Assembly (NCBI RefSeq): GCF_032102965.1
Contig: NZ_CP134880.1
Span: forward strand, 930,001 to 994,000
Source: Demequina capsici
Lineage (GTDB): Bacteria > Actinomycetota > Actinomycetes > Actinomycetales > Demequinaceae
Direction of reading: 5' to 3'
Length of the DNA stretch: 64,000 nt
The translations under genes and the position numbers were made by a program. The notes beneath the pieces were generated by a model. The model was not told the DNA's origin. It made no database searches and was given only the letters and a program-made list of their open reading frames with translations. Below, in pieces: positions 1 to 8,242 of this stretch (position 1 is the first letter of the stretch; each line of letters opens with the position of its first letter).

Positions 1-436
1 GGGCAGCGGGGCCTGACAGCACCGCCAGGAGGTCGCCGAGCGCCTGGTCGGCCCTGACCTTGGGCACGGTCACCTCGAGCGCGGGGGAGCGTCCGAAGGT
101 GGTCGCGATCCACGAGTCGTCCGTCTCGTCGATGATCCAGTCCTGGGTGCCGGTGGTGGCGTCGACGGACAGGCATTCGTCCGTCGTGGGTCCTGGCGGC
201 TCGACGCCGCATCGTGCGACGACCACGCCCTCGTCGTCTCCCCAGGCAGCCGTCGCCTGCGACGTCGTGGTCCGCTTGTCCAGCCCGCCGAGCACGTCGG
301 GCATGGCGAGCATGACGCGTGCGCAGTCGGGGTCCGCCGCGTACTTCGCCGGATCCACCGCGTACGGGGACGCGCAGCTCGCGAGGAGGGGCATCCCGAG
401 CACGAGCAGGCTGAGTGCGAGGGCTTTGCGAGGCAT
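1..436 (-). CDS. DUF3515-like lipoprotein, C-terminus cut by window edge
   Basis: The gene reads leftward and is still open at base 1, so only about 145 residues are visible. Residues 1-20 form a lipoprotein signal (basic MPRK, Leu-rich core) ending in the lipobox LASC with Cys21 as the lipidation site, so the protein should be anchored on the outer membrane face. Three further Cys follow in a small secreted domain. DUF3515 proteins of actinobacteria typically sit beside a D-Ala-D-Ala ligase gene and thiL, and thiL lies 1.9 kb away here; the family name rests on that context and the overall look of the protein. No biochemical role is known. There is no Shine-Dalgarno; a TAGGCT hexamer six bases before the ATG suggests a leaderless mRNA. 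Confidence 0.75.
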   Translation of the reverse strand, partial: MPRKALALSLLVLGMPLLASCASPYAVDPAKYAADPDCARVMLAMPDVLGGLDKRTTTSQATAAWGDDEGVVVARCGVEPPGPTTDECLSVDATTGTQDWIIDETDDSWIATTFGRSPALEVTVPKVRADQALGDLLAVLSGPAA

Positions 437-442
437 GCCCTC

Positions 443-448
443 AGCCTA
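443..448 (-). promoter_or_regulatory. Leaderless-type -10 hexamer (TAGGCT) of the DUF3515 gene
   Basis: On the minus strand TAGGCT is followed by six bases and then the ATG at 436. Transcription would start at or next to the start codon. The same geometry recurs at ten other genes in the window. Confidence 0.5.
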
Positions 449-483
449 GGCGTCAGTAGGCTGGTGGCCTGACGAGGAGGATC

Positions 484-987
484 ATGCTGCGCACCGAGAA
501 CCTGCTGCCGCCACCGGCCTGGGCGGACCCGTTCGGCGCGTGGTACCGCCATTGGGCGGTCGCGGTCGCGCTGGGCGTGGTGACCATGGGCGTCTTCGGG
601 TACATGCTCCAGGGTGAAGGCCTTCTCACGGTGCTGCTGGTGGTGGTGCTCGTGCCCGGCACCGTCCTCAACGCGTGGCTCGGATACCAGGGCCGCGCCG
701 TCGCGCTCGGCGACTCGTCGGTGCTCGAGGGCCGCGTCCTCGACGGCCGGCTCGAGCTCGCCGGTCTGGCGTCGCCGTTGGCGCGTCGTCGGTGGGCGAC
801 GTTCGGGCCGGGCGTTCTCAGGCTTCAGAAGGTGGGCGCCACGCGGCAGGGAGCGGTGCTCTACTCGCTGGGCGATGAGGAGTCCGAGGTGCGCTTCCTC
901 CACGACTCGGACGTCGGTCCATCGCGACTGTCCAGGCTGGTGGAGATCGCCCGCGGCCAAGGTGTCCATGTCGTCCTCGAGGACTGA
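484..987 (+). CDS. Small membrane protein of unknown function
   Basis: A 167-residue protein with two hydrophobic segments (roughly residues 25-42 and 45-65) after a short Pro/Trp-rich N-terminus, then a mostly beta-like cytoplasmic tail of about 100 residues. The layout resembles DUF3093-like actinobacterial membrane proteins, but I do not recognise it firmly. A strong GAGGAGG ribosome binding site lies just upstream of the ATG, and a TAGGCT hexamer at 457-462 is a plausible -10. The 3' end overlaps the MATE transporter by 20 bases, so the two are probably translated from one mRNA. Confidence 0.7.
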   Translation: MLRTENLLPPPAWADPFGAWYRHWAVAVALGVVTMGVFGYMLQGEGLLTVLLVVVLVPGTVLNAWLGYQGRAVALGDSSVLEGRVLDGRLELAGLASPLARRRWATFGPGVLRLQKVGATRQGAVLYSLGDEESEVRFLHDSDVGPSRLSRLVEIARGQGVHVVLED

Positions 988-2347
988 GCTGCTGCGGGGC
1001 CTCCCGCATCGTCACGCGTTCTCGCTTGCTTGGCCTGCCATCGTCGCGAACGTCACCGTCCCGCTCGTCGGCCTGGTGGACACCGCGATGCTGGGCCACT
1101 TCTCCGATGCGACGCACCTGGGTGCGGTGGCGATCGGCGGCACCGTCATCGGCGCGGTGGGCTGGCTACTGAACTTCCTGCGCACGGGCACCACCTCCGT
1201 GGTCGGCAGGGCGCTCGGAGGGGGTCGCATCGCTGACGCGGTGACCCACCTGCAACGTTCCGTGCTGATGGCGGTGGGGCTGGGCGGAGCGATCGTCGCG
1301 CTGCAGTGGGTGGCGATCCCGCTGCTGATGGGAGTGCTGGCTCCTGCGGGCGACGTCCGCGACCTCGCGTCGGGGTATGCGCTGATCCGCCTCCTGGCCG
1401 CTCCTGCGACCCTGCTGACCTTGGTGGCCAACGGGTGGTTCGTGGGCGCGGGCGACACGCGGCGTCCGCTCGCCGTGGTCGCCACGGTCAACGCGTTGAA
1501 CATCGGCCTCGACGTGGCGTTCGTCGCCGGACTCGGGTGGGGCTCGGCGGGGGCTGCCGCAGCGTCGGCGATCGCGGAGTGGGCAGGCGTGGTGGTGGCT
1601 GCGCTGCTGTGGTGGCGGGCGGCGCCGGCGACGGTCAGGGCCGCAGTGAGGACGTGGCGCGGGAAGGGGCTCCGCGCAGGCTGGGGCAGGGTCGTGTCCC
1701 TCAACGGCTGGCTGTTCGGGCGGACAGCCGTGCTCTACATGGTGCTGACGTTCGTGACGGCGTACGCGGCGCGGGTGGGCGAGGACGTGCTGGCAGCCAC
1801 GTCGGTGCTGATGCAGTTCATGCTCCTCGCCTCATATGCGCAGGACGGCTACGCGCATGCCGCTGAGGCGATGTCCTCACGGGAGATCGGGCGGCGCGAC
1901 ATCGTCGGCTTCCACCGCGCCAACCTGGCCGCCGCGCTGCCGGCTGTCGCGATCGGCGCGGTGTTCACGTTGCTGTACCTGGCGGCGCGCGATCCGCTGA
2001 TCGCCGTGATGACGGACCTCCCAGCGGTGTCGGCCTCAGCGCGGGAGTACTTCCCGTGGGTGATCGTGCTGCCGCTGTTCAGCTCCCTGGCGTACCTGTT
2101 CGACGGGGTCTTCCTCGGGTCGGGCCATACGCGGGCGATGTTCGTGACGATGGTGCTGTCCGCCGTCGTCGTCTTCTTCCCCGTGCTGGCGATCGGGGCG
2201 CTGTGGATCGGCGACGACCGCGGCCATGACCTGTGGCGGGCCTTCCTGCTCTTCAACGGGGCGCGCGGCCTCTTCCTGGCGCTCGCGTACTGGCGCACCA
2301 CGGTGCGTGGCGGATGGCTGGAGAACGAGGCCGTCGCGTCCACCTAG
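968..2347 (+). CDS. MATE family efflux transporter (DinF-like)
   Basis: A 459-residue polytopic protein of the usual MATE length with about twelve hydrophobic segments. The N-terminal stretch (LAWPAIVANVTVPLVGLVDT) and the following AMLGHF match the MATE/DinF signature, in which the Pro of helix 1 and the acidic residue after it line the cation path. MATE proteins exchange Na+ or H+ for cationic drugs or metabolites. The open frame extends upstream to 614, but the ATG at 968 is where family similarity begins; it overlaps the preceding gene by 20 bases. The substrate cannot be told from sequence. Confidence 0.88.
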   Translation: MSSSRTELLRGLPHRHAFSLAWPAIVANVTVPLVGLVDTAMLGHFSDATHLGAVAIGGTVIGAVGWLLNFLRTGTTSVVGRALGGGRIADAVTHLQRSVLMAVGLGGAIVALQWVAIPLLMGVLAPAGDVRDLASGYALIRLLAAPATLLTLVANGWFVGAGDTRRPLAVVATVNALNIGLDVAFVAGLGWGSAGAAAASAIAEWAGVVVAALLWWRAAPATVRAAVRTWRGKGLRAGWGRVVSLNGWLFGRTAVLYMVLTFVTAYAARVGEDVLAATSVLMQFMLLASYAQDGYAHAAEAMSSREIGRRDIVGFHRANLAAALPAVAIGAVFTLLYLAARDPLIAVMTDLPAVSASAREYFPWVIVLPLFSSLAYLFDGVFLGSGHTRAMFVTMVLSAVVVFFPVLAIGALWIGDDRGHDLWRAFLLFNGARGLFLALAYWRTTVRGGWLENEAVAST

Positions 2348-2350
2348 GCT
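2345..2350 (+). promoter_or_regulatory. Leaderless-type -10 hexamer (TAGGCT) of thiL
   Basis: TAGGCT, seven bases, then ATG at 2358. It overlaps the stop codon of the MATE gene. No Shine-Dalgarno precedes thiL. Confidence 0.5.
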
Positions 2351-2357
2351 TGTGCGC

Positions 2358-3299
2358 ATGACGACCATCGGAGAGATCGGAGAGGACGCGCTGATCGCGC
2401 TCTTCGTCCCGCGGCTGCCGGAGACCGACGCCGAGATCCTCGGGCCGGGCGACGACGCTGCAGTGCTGTCCGTCGACGGTCACCTGGTGGTGTCGTCCGA
2501 CGTGCTCGTCGAGGGCAGGCACTTCCGCAGGGAGTGGTCTACCGGGGCGGACGTGGGCTGGCGCGCGGCGATGCAGAACCTCGCGGACATCGATGCCATG
2601 GGCGCCGTGCCTACAGCACTGCAGATCACGTTGTGCACACCGTCGTCCCTGGACGTCGACTGGGTGCTGGACTTCGCCGACGGTTTGCGCGAGGCCTGCG
2701 AGCCCCACGGCGTCGGCGTCGTCGGCGGAGACCTGTCGGGGGCCGACCAGATCGTCGTGTCCGTCACTGTGCTCGGCGAGACGCACGGCACCGAGGTCGT
2801 GACCAGGGCCGACGCTCACCCGGGCATGGTCGTCGCGGTGTCCGCGCCGCTCGGGGCCGGTGCCGCGGGGCTGGCGGTGCTCACCGCAGGTGTCGACGCC
2901 GCTCCGGAGGCGGTGCAGCTGTTCAAGCGTCCGCGCCCGGTCGTCGGGGCCGGTCTCGAGGCTGCGCTGCGCGGCGCTGCAGCGATGATGGACATCTCCG
3001 ATGGCCTGCTGCGCGATGCGGGTCGGATCGCGCGCGCCTCCGAGGTGGGGATCGCGATCGACTCGGCCGCGGTGCCGGTGCATCCCGCCGCGTCCGTCGC
3101 GGCACAGGCTCTTGGCGTGGACGTGCTGCCCTTCGCGCTCACCGGGGGAGAGGACCATGCGCTGCTCGCGGTCTTCCCGTCTGCGGGCTCGGTGCCGTCG
3201 GGTTGGGAGGTCGTCGGTCGCGTGACCGAGGAGTTCGACGGGGTCCGGCTGGACGGCGCGGTGCCCGAGTCGCTCGGCTGGGACCACTTCTCGCGCTGA
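2358..3299 (+). CDS. thiL: Thiamine-monophosphate kinase
   Basis: A 313-residue PurM-like ATP-binding enzyme that phosphorylates thiamine monophosphate to the cofactor thiamine diphosphate. Visible signatures are GPGDDAAVL (about residues 29-37, Mg/ATP-binding aspartates), SSDVLVEGRHF (46-56), NLADIDAMGA (74-83), VGGDLSGAD and MDISDGLLRDAGRIA. Length and motif order fit ThiL. The frame is open further upstream, but the ATG at 2358 gives the canonical N-terminus IGEIGEDALI. The neighbourhood DUF3515-thiL-rpmB is typical of actinobacteria. A hairpin directly after the stop may end the transcript. Confidence 0.95.
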   Translation: MTTIGEIGEDALIALFVPRLPETDAEILGPGDDAAVLSVDGHLVVSSDVLVEGRHFRREWSTGADVGWRAAMQNLADIDAMGAVPTALQITLCTPSSLDVDWVLDFADGLREACEPHGVGVVGGDLSGADQIVVSVTVLGETHGTEVVTRADAHPGMVVAVSAPLGAGAAGLAVLTAGVDAAPEAVQLFKRPRPVVGAGLEAALRGAAAMMDISDGLLRDAGRIARASEVGIAIDSAAVPVHPAASVAAQALGVDVLPFALTGGEDHALLAVFPSAGSVPSGWEVVGRVTEEFDGVRLDGAVPESLGWDHFSR

Positions 3300-3300
3300 C

Positions 3301-3323
3301 CGGAACCGTGCGGGGCGGTTCCG
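3301..3323 (+). terminator. Hairpin after thiL
   Basis: Perfect 8-bp stem (CGGAACCG / CGGTTCCG) with a 7-base loop, starting two bases after the thiL stop. There is no T-run, so it may be a weak or U-less actinobacterial terminator, or only an mRNA-stabilising hairpin. Confidence 0.45.
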
Positions 3324-3336
3324 AGCCGTGCCGGGT

Positions 3337-3342
3337 TAGCAT
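3337..3342 (+). promoter_or_regulatory. Leaderless-type -10 hexamer (TAGCAT) of the GNAT gene
   Basis: TAGCAT, seven bases, then ATG at 3350. No ribosome binding site is visible. Confidence 0.5.
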
Positions 3343-3349
3343 CGCCCGC

Positions 3350-3892
3350 ATGAGCTCGATTCCGGCTGACCTTGGAGGCGGCCTGGTGCTTCGCCAGGTT
3401 GAGGGCGGCGACGCTCGCGCCCTGTCCGCTGCGCTACGTCGCAACCGTGACCACCTGGCGCCCTGGAATCCCGAGCGAGGCGATGGCTTCAGCACGGAGG
3501 CGGGGCAGGCTGAGCTCATCGGGCGGCTGCTGGGGGACGCGGAGGCGGGAACCTGTCTGCCTCTGGTGATCACGAGCGGCTCGGACGTCGTGGGGGCCCT
3601 CACGGTCTCCCAGATCTATCAAGGGCCTTTCCAGAGCGGGAACGTCGGGTACTGGATCGACCGCGAGCTGGAGGGGCGCGGGATCATGACGCGGGTCCTG
3701 GGCGCCGTGGTGGAGCATGTGTCCACCGAGCTGGGCCTGCACCGGCTGCAGGCGGCGACGCTGCTGTCGAATCGGCGCTCGCAGGATGTCCTCGAACGCA
3801 ACGGGTTCACACGGATCGGCGTGGCCGAGCGATACCTGCAGATCGCAGGGCGCTGGCAGGATCACCTGCTGTTCCAACGGATCATGGAGTGA
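3350..3892 (+). CDS. RimJ/RimL-type GNAT N-acetyltransferase
   Basis: A 180-residue single-domain acetyltransferase. The order of features fits the RimJ/RimL (ribosomal protein N-alpha-acetyltransferase) subgroup: an N-terminal LVLRQVEGGDARAL, a central VGALTVSQI, YWIDRELEGRGIMTRVL carrying the acetyl-CoA pyrophosphate loop R-G-x-G/A (EGRGIM), and HRLQAATLLSNRRSQDVLER followed by NGF near the C-terminus. The true substrate could be a protein N-terminus or a small amine. The start at 3350 follows a TAGCAT hexamer; the open frame upstream lies antisense-like through thiL and is not coding. It converges on rpmB, with a shared hairpin between. Confidence 0.88.
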   Translation: MSSIPADLGGGLVLRQVEGGDARALSAALRRNRDHLAPWNPERGDGFSTEAGQAELIGRLLGDAEAGTCLPLVITSGSDVVGALTVSQIYQGPFQSGNVGYWIDRELEGRGIMTRVLGAVVEHVSTELGLHRLQAATLLSNRRSQDVLERNGFTRIGVAERYLQIAGRWQDHLLFQRIME

Positions 3893-3910
3893 GCGCGTGA
3901 GCGCACGAAG

Positions 3911-3941
3911 AACGGGCGCCCCCGTGAAGGGGACGCCCGTT
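3911..3941. terminator. Bidirectional terminator between the GNAT gene and rpmB
   Basis: AACGGGCG plus CCCC pairs with GGGG, one unpaired A, and CGCCCGTT around a GTGAA loop. It lies between two convergent genes and could serve both strands. Confidence 0.7.
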
Positions 3942-3970
3942 GCGCTCAGCGAGAGGTTCGCTGGGAGGTC

Positions 3971-4162
3971 TTAGACGTTGCGGGTGACCTTGCCGGCCTT
4001 GAGGCACGAGGTGCACACGTTCAGGCGCTTGGGGGTACCGGCGACCACTGCACGGACGCGCTGGATGTTGGGGTTCCAGCGACGCTTGGTGCGGCGGTGC
4101 GAGTGCGAGATGGAGTGCCCGAACGAGGGGCCCTTGCCGCAGACGTCGCAGTTGGCAGCCAC
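3971..4162 (-). CDS. rpmB: 50S ribosomal protein L28
   Basis: A 63-residue basic protein of the large ribosomal subunit. The N-terminus [20 protein letters not shown] and the following [11 protein letters not shown] are diagnostic of L28. Four Cys in two CxxC pairs (C5, C8, C50, C53) mark it as the zinc-binding (C+) form; many actinobacteria also carry a zinc-free paralog used in zinc starvation, not seen here. The start is GTG with an AGGAGA ribosome binding site nine bases or so upstream. Its position beside thiL and divergent from the DAK2-recG genes is the usual actinobacterial arrangement. Confidence 0.96.
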   Translation of the reverse strand: MAANCDVCGKGPSFGHSISHSHRRTKRRWNPNIQRVRAVVAGTPKRLNVCTSCLKAGKVTRNV

Positions 4163-4394
4163 GATAGTTCTCCTACAGTTCTTGCACGCCGGAACCTACC
4201 GACAGTGCCACGATTGGATAGCCCGGATGCTCGGGCAACCGCACAAGGATATAGGACGATCCGCGAATGCGCCAAACGCCGTCTCCCGGTGGGAGGTCCT
4301 TGCCCCTCATCGTCGCACGCTCGTGACACGATAAGGAACGGACGACGCCCGGGCATGCGCAGCGAGGCGGCGAGAACTGCGGAGAAGGTGACGG

Positions 4395-5915
4395 ATGAGC
4401 GAGGCCACGGACCTGCGTCGCTGGCTCGAGGCCGGCGTCGACGCGGTGAAGCGGGCGCGCGAGAGCCTGGATGCCATCAACGTGTTCCCGGTCGCTGATG
4501 CGGACACCGGCACCAACATCTACCTCACCCTTCAGGAGGGCAACCGCGCGGTCGCGAAGCTTCCGGACGACGCGACTCACCGCGAGGTGGTGGCAGCCTT
4601 CGCCAGGGGAGCTCTCGTGGGAGCCCGTGGCAACTCGGGCGTGATCGTCTCCCAGTACCTGTCGGGCTTCCTCACCGCGATCGACGAGCGCGGCGGCCTG
4701 AATCGCGCGAGGCCGGCGGCCATCGCGGAGGCGCTCGAGATCGCGGCCGAGGCTGCGTACCGCGCGGTCAGCTCGCCTGTCGAGGGCACCATCCTCACCG
4801 TGGCGCGTGCGGCCGCGAAGGGCGCGCGCGGCGCTGTCGGAGCGAAGGCCGGCCGGGAGGCCGTCGCGGTCGCCGCCGTCGTGTCCGCCCGCGCCGCCCT
4901 CGCGGCGACTCACGAGCAGCTGCCCAGCGCTCGTCGCGCAGGGGTCGTCGACGCCGGCGCGGCCGGCCTGGTGCTCCAGCTGGAGATGCTCGCGGAGACG
5001 CTCGCAGGCAGGGATGCGCTTGCAGCCCTCGACGAGGTCGAGTGGGAGCTGCGCGACGGGCACAGCGTGATCTCGACCCCGAGCCCGCACGGCCACGGCC
5101 TCCCCGGCGGCGGCGCGTACGAGGTGATGTTCGTCGCCTCGCCTCCCGACATGGACGACGTTGACCGGCTCCGGCTCGACCTTGAAGGAGTCGGAGACTC
5201 CGTCACGGTGTCCTTCGGTCACGGTCTCGCCCAGGCGCACGTCCACACCGATGCGCCGGAGCTGGCGGTGCGGATCGCGCAGTCCGTCGACGCGCGGCAG
5301 ATCGTGGTGCGGAGCCTCCTCATGAGCCATGTCGCCGATCGTGCGGCGACCGGCGTGGTGGCCCTGACCTCGTGCCCGGGACTCGCGGAGCCGCTGACCG
5401 ACGCCGGCGCGGTGGTGCTCGTCGTCCCGGATCCCGCCCGCATGAAGAAGCGCGAGCTGCGGCGTGCGGTGAAGGACGCCTCCGGTTCATCGTCCGTGGT
5501 CGTCGCCGGCAACCTGGCCCTGCGCCTCGCCGCACGCGAGCTCGCCGCGCGACGCAGGCACTGGCGCATGACGGTGCTCGAGGCGGGCCATGAGGCGCAG
5601 GTGATCGCCGCCGTGGCGGCTGCGGCGCTCGCCACCCCGGGGGAGGACCTCGCGGCGCTGATGGCGGACGCGGTGGCGCGCACCGCCACCGGGGCATCCT
5701 CGGTGGATGCGCTCGACGACGATGTGGAGCGCCTGCTCGGTCCCTACGCCGACGTCGTCACGCTGATCCTCGCGCGAGGCGTGCCTGCCGACGTGGCGGA
5801 GGCGGTCCGCCGCTTGGTCGCGAGGACGGCGCCCATGGCCGACGTGCAGGTGTACGAGGGCGGTCACGGCGAGCCAGGCATCCTCATCGGGGTCGAGTCG
5901 TCGCCGGTCGCATGA
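4395..5915 (+). CDS. DAK2 (DhaL) domain protein, fatty acid kinase A-like
   Basis: A 506-residue protein of the YloV/FakA type. Residues about 5-200 form a DhaL-type nucleotide-binding domain; NVFPVADADTGTN (about 29-41) carries the Mg-ADP-binding aspartates and GARGNSGVIVSQ the phosphate loop. The C-terminal half is the FakA-type central and DegV-like region. In Firmicutes FakA phosphorylates fatty acids held by FakB; the actinobacterial role is less clear. It lies immediately before recG with a 4-base ATGA overlap, a conserved pairing, so it is translationally coupled to recG. A GAAGGTGA ribosome binding site precedes the ATG. Confidence 0.87.
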   Translation: MSEATDLRRWLEAGVDAVKRARESLDAINVFPVADADTGTNIYLTLQEGNRAVAKLPDDATHREVVAAFARGALVGARGNSGVIVSQYLSGFLTAIDERGGLNRARPAAIAEALEIAAEAAYRAVSSPVEGTILTVARAAAKGARGAVGAKAGREAVAVAAVVSARAALAATHEQLPSARRAGVVDAGAAGLVLQLEMLAETLAGRDALAALDEVEWELRDGHSVISTPSPHGHGLPGGGAYEVMFVASPPDMDDVDRLRLDLEGVGDSVTVSFGHGLAQAHVHTDAPELAVRIAQSVDARQIVVRSLLMSHVADRAATGVVALTSCPGLAEPLTDAGAVVLVVPDPARMKKRELRRAVKDASGSSSVVVAGNLALRLAARELAARRRHWRMTVLEAGHEAQVIAAVAAAALATPGEDLAALMADAVARTATGASSVDALDDDVERLLGPYADVVTLILARGVPADVAEAVRRLVARTAPMADVQVYEGGHGEPGILIGVESSPVA

Positions 5916-8236
5916 CGACGCACCCCCGCGGCGAGGCGGACCGCATCGTTCAGCCAGCCGCTCCGTCGCCGCACCTGGGCGGACGGCTGACGGAGCCTCT
6001 CGCCCGGGTGCTCGGCACCCGCACCGCGCAGTCGCTCGCCAAGCTCGACCTCGTCACCGTCGGAGACCTGCTCCGCCACTATCCTCGGCGCTACGGCGAA
6101 CCCGGCGAGATGACTCCGATCCGGGATCTCCGAGTCGGCGAGCATGTCACGGTTCAGGCGCAGGTACGGTCGGCGACGACACGGCCCATGCGGAACCGGG
6201 GCGGGGCGATGCTCGAGGCGATCGTGACCGACGGTCGCGACTCGCTCCGGCTCACGTTCTTCGCCAAGCGGATCGGCGTGCTTCGCATGCATGAGGACAA
6301 GCTCCGCGCGGGGCGCACCGGCCTGTTCACGGGCACCGTCGGCGAGTACCGCGGCGAACGGCAGCTCACCCATCCGGACTATCTCATCGTCGGGGTCGAC
6401 GCGGCGGACGAGGATGAGGCGGCGCTGGAGGCCTCGCGTCCCATCCCGATCTACCCGTCCGCGGCGGGTGTGCCCACGTGGCGTATCGGTCGTGCGGTGC
6501 GTACGGTGCTCGACCCGCTGACCGCCGCGGACGTCGAGGACCCGATCCCTGCGGGCCTCCTCGAGCGGCATCACCACGGCACGTTGCTCGAGGCCTGGCG
6601 AGGCGTCCACGTGCCCGAGACGCAGGCAGACTGGCAGGCAGGTCGGAAGCGGCTCGTGTACGAGGAGGCGCTCGTGCTGCAGGCGGCCCTCGCGCGCCGA
6701 CGCGCCGAGCATGACTCGCATGCCACGGTGGCACGTCCAGGCCGTTCCGACGGCGCCTTGGACGCCTTCGACGCGCAGGTCCCGTGGCCCCTCACGGGCG
6801 CCCAGGTGCGGGCGGGACAGCGGATCGCCGCGGATCTCGCCCGCGAGACGCCGATGCTGCGGCTGCTCCAGGGCGACGTCGGCTCCGGCAAGACCCTGGT
6901 TGCCCTGCGGGCGATGCTGCAGGTGGTGGACGCGGGCGGGCAGGCTGCTCTGCTCGCACCCACGGAGGTGCTGGCGGCGCAGCACCTGCGTTCCCTGCGG
7001 GCGATGCTCGGACCGCTCGCGGACGCAGGTGCCCTGGGCGGAGACGCGCGCGGCACCCGCGTGGCGCTGCTCACCGGTTCGCAGGGCGCGAAGGCCCGGC
7101 GTCAGGCGCTCGCCGACGCCGCCTCCGGCGCGGCGGGGATCGTGGTGGGCACGCATGCGCTGCTGAGCGAGACGGTGCAGTTCGCGGACCTGGGCCTGGT
7201 CGTGGTCGACGAGCAGCATCGGTTCGGAGTCGAGCAACGGGACGCGCTGAGAACCCGAGGCGCCCACCCGCCGCACATGCTCGTGATGACCGCCACGCCG
7301 ATCCCGCGGACCGTCGCGATGACCGTGTTCGGCGACCTTGAGACCACGGTGCTCGACGAGCGTCCGCCGGGTCGTGCGGACGTGGTCACCCACGTCGTCC
7401 CTGCGGGCAACCGGGCGTGGATCGACCGTGTGTGGGCAAGGGTCGCTGAGGAGGTCGCCGAGGGTCGGCGCGCGTACGTCGTCTGCCCACGCATCGATGA
7501 GGCGGACGCTGCCGACGCGATGGACGTCGACGCTCCCGAGGCGGGCGTCGAGGATCTCGCGGACGAGGCGCGGCTGCCGCTCGATGCCGACGCCGTCAAG
7601 GGCGCGAGCGCTCCGAGGCCTCGGCTCGCGGCCGCGACCCAGATCGCGGAAATGCTGCGGTCGCGCCCCGAGCTCGCGGGCGTGCGCGTCGGTCTCCTGC
7701 ACGGGCGCTTGTCCGGCGACGACAAGGATGCGGCGATGTCGGCTTTCTCTGCGGGTCGGACGCCGGTCCTCGTGTCGACGACGGTGATCGAGGTGGGTGT
7801 CGACGTGCCGGAGGCGTCCGTGATGGTGGTCCTCGACGCACAGCATTTCGGCATCTCGCAGCTGCACCAGCTCCGCGGTCGGATCGGGCGCGGCGGGCTT
7901 CCGGGGGTGTGCCTTCTGGTGACGAGCGCGGAGGAGGGCACGCTCGCGGCAGAGCGGTTGGCGGCCGTGGCAGGCACCACGGACGGCTTCGAGCTCGCGG
8001 ACAAGGACGTGGAGCTGCGGCGCGAGGGCGACGTCCTGGGCACCGCGCAGTCGGGCGGCCGGAACTCGCTCCGGCTCCTTCGTGTGGTGCGGGACGCCGC
8101 TGTCATCGCCCAGGCGAGGGACGATGCGCGAGCCCTGGTCGCCGCGGATCCGGCGTTGAGTACGCATCGAGCGCTCGCGATGGCGATCGACGAGTGGCTC
8201 GGCGCGGAGCAGGCGGAGTACCTGGAACGCGGGTGA
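5912..8236 (+). CDS. recG: ATP-dependent DNA helicase RecG
   Basis: A 774-residue branch-migrating helicase that reverses stalled replication forks and processes Holliday junctions. The N-terminal third holds the wedge/OB fold. The helicase core shows a Walker A loop GDVGSGKT (about residues 320-327), DEQH box (433-436) in VVVDEQHRFGVEQR, MTATPIPRT (motif III), STTVIEVGVDVPEA (motif V) and QLRGRIGRGG (motif VI). The C-terminus carries the RecG-typical DLELR-like segment (DKDVELRREGDVLGTAQSG). The start overlaps the upstream DAK2 gene (ATGA). About 80 residues longer than E. coli RecG, partly from an Asp/Ala-rich insertion near residues 525-565. Confidence 0.96.
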   Translation: MTTHPRGEADRIVQPAAPSPHLGGRLTEPLARVLGTRTAQSLAKLDLVTVGDLLRHYPRRYGEPGEMTPIRDLRVGEHVTVQAQVRSATTRPMRNRGGAMLEAIVTDGRDSLRLTFFAKRIGVLRMHEDKLRAGRTGLFTGTVGEYRGERQLTHPDYLIVGVDAADEDEAALEASRPIPIYPSAAGVPTWRIGRAVRTVLDPLTAADVEDPIPAGLLERHHHGTLLEAWRGVHVPETQADWQAGRKRLVYEEALVLQAALARRRAEHDSHATVARPGRSDGALDAFDAQVPWPLTGAQVRAGQRIAADLARETPMLRLLQGDVGSGKTLVALRAMLQVVDAGGQAALLAPTEVLAAQHLRSLRAMLGPLADAGALGGDARGTRVALLTGSQGAKARRQALADAASGAAGIVVGTHALLSETVQFADLGLVVVDEQHRFGVEQRDALRTRGAHPPHMLVMTATPIPRTVAMTVFGDLETTVLDERPPGRADVVTHVVPAGNRAWIDRVWARVAEEVAEGRRAYVVCPRIDEADAADAMDVDAPEAGVEDLADEARLPLDADAVKGASAPRPRLAAATQIAEMLRSRPELAGVRVGLLHGRLSGDDKDAAMSAFSAGRTPVLVSTTVIEVGVDVPEASVMVVLDAQHFGISQLHQLRGRIGRGGLPGVCLLVTSAEEGTLAAERLAAVAGTTDGFELADKDVELRREGDVLGTAQSGGRNSLRLLRVVRDAAVIAQARDDARALVAADPALSTHRALAMAIDEWLGAEQAEYLERG

Positions 8237-8242
8237 GCGCGG

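Noticed and set aside
5864-8167. 767-codon open frame on the minus strand opposite recG
   Set aside because: Arg/His/Gly-rich translation with no family features, fully antisense to an unmistakable RecG; a G+C-driven shadow frame.
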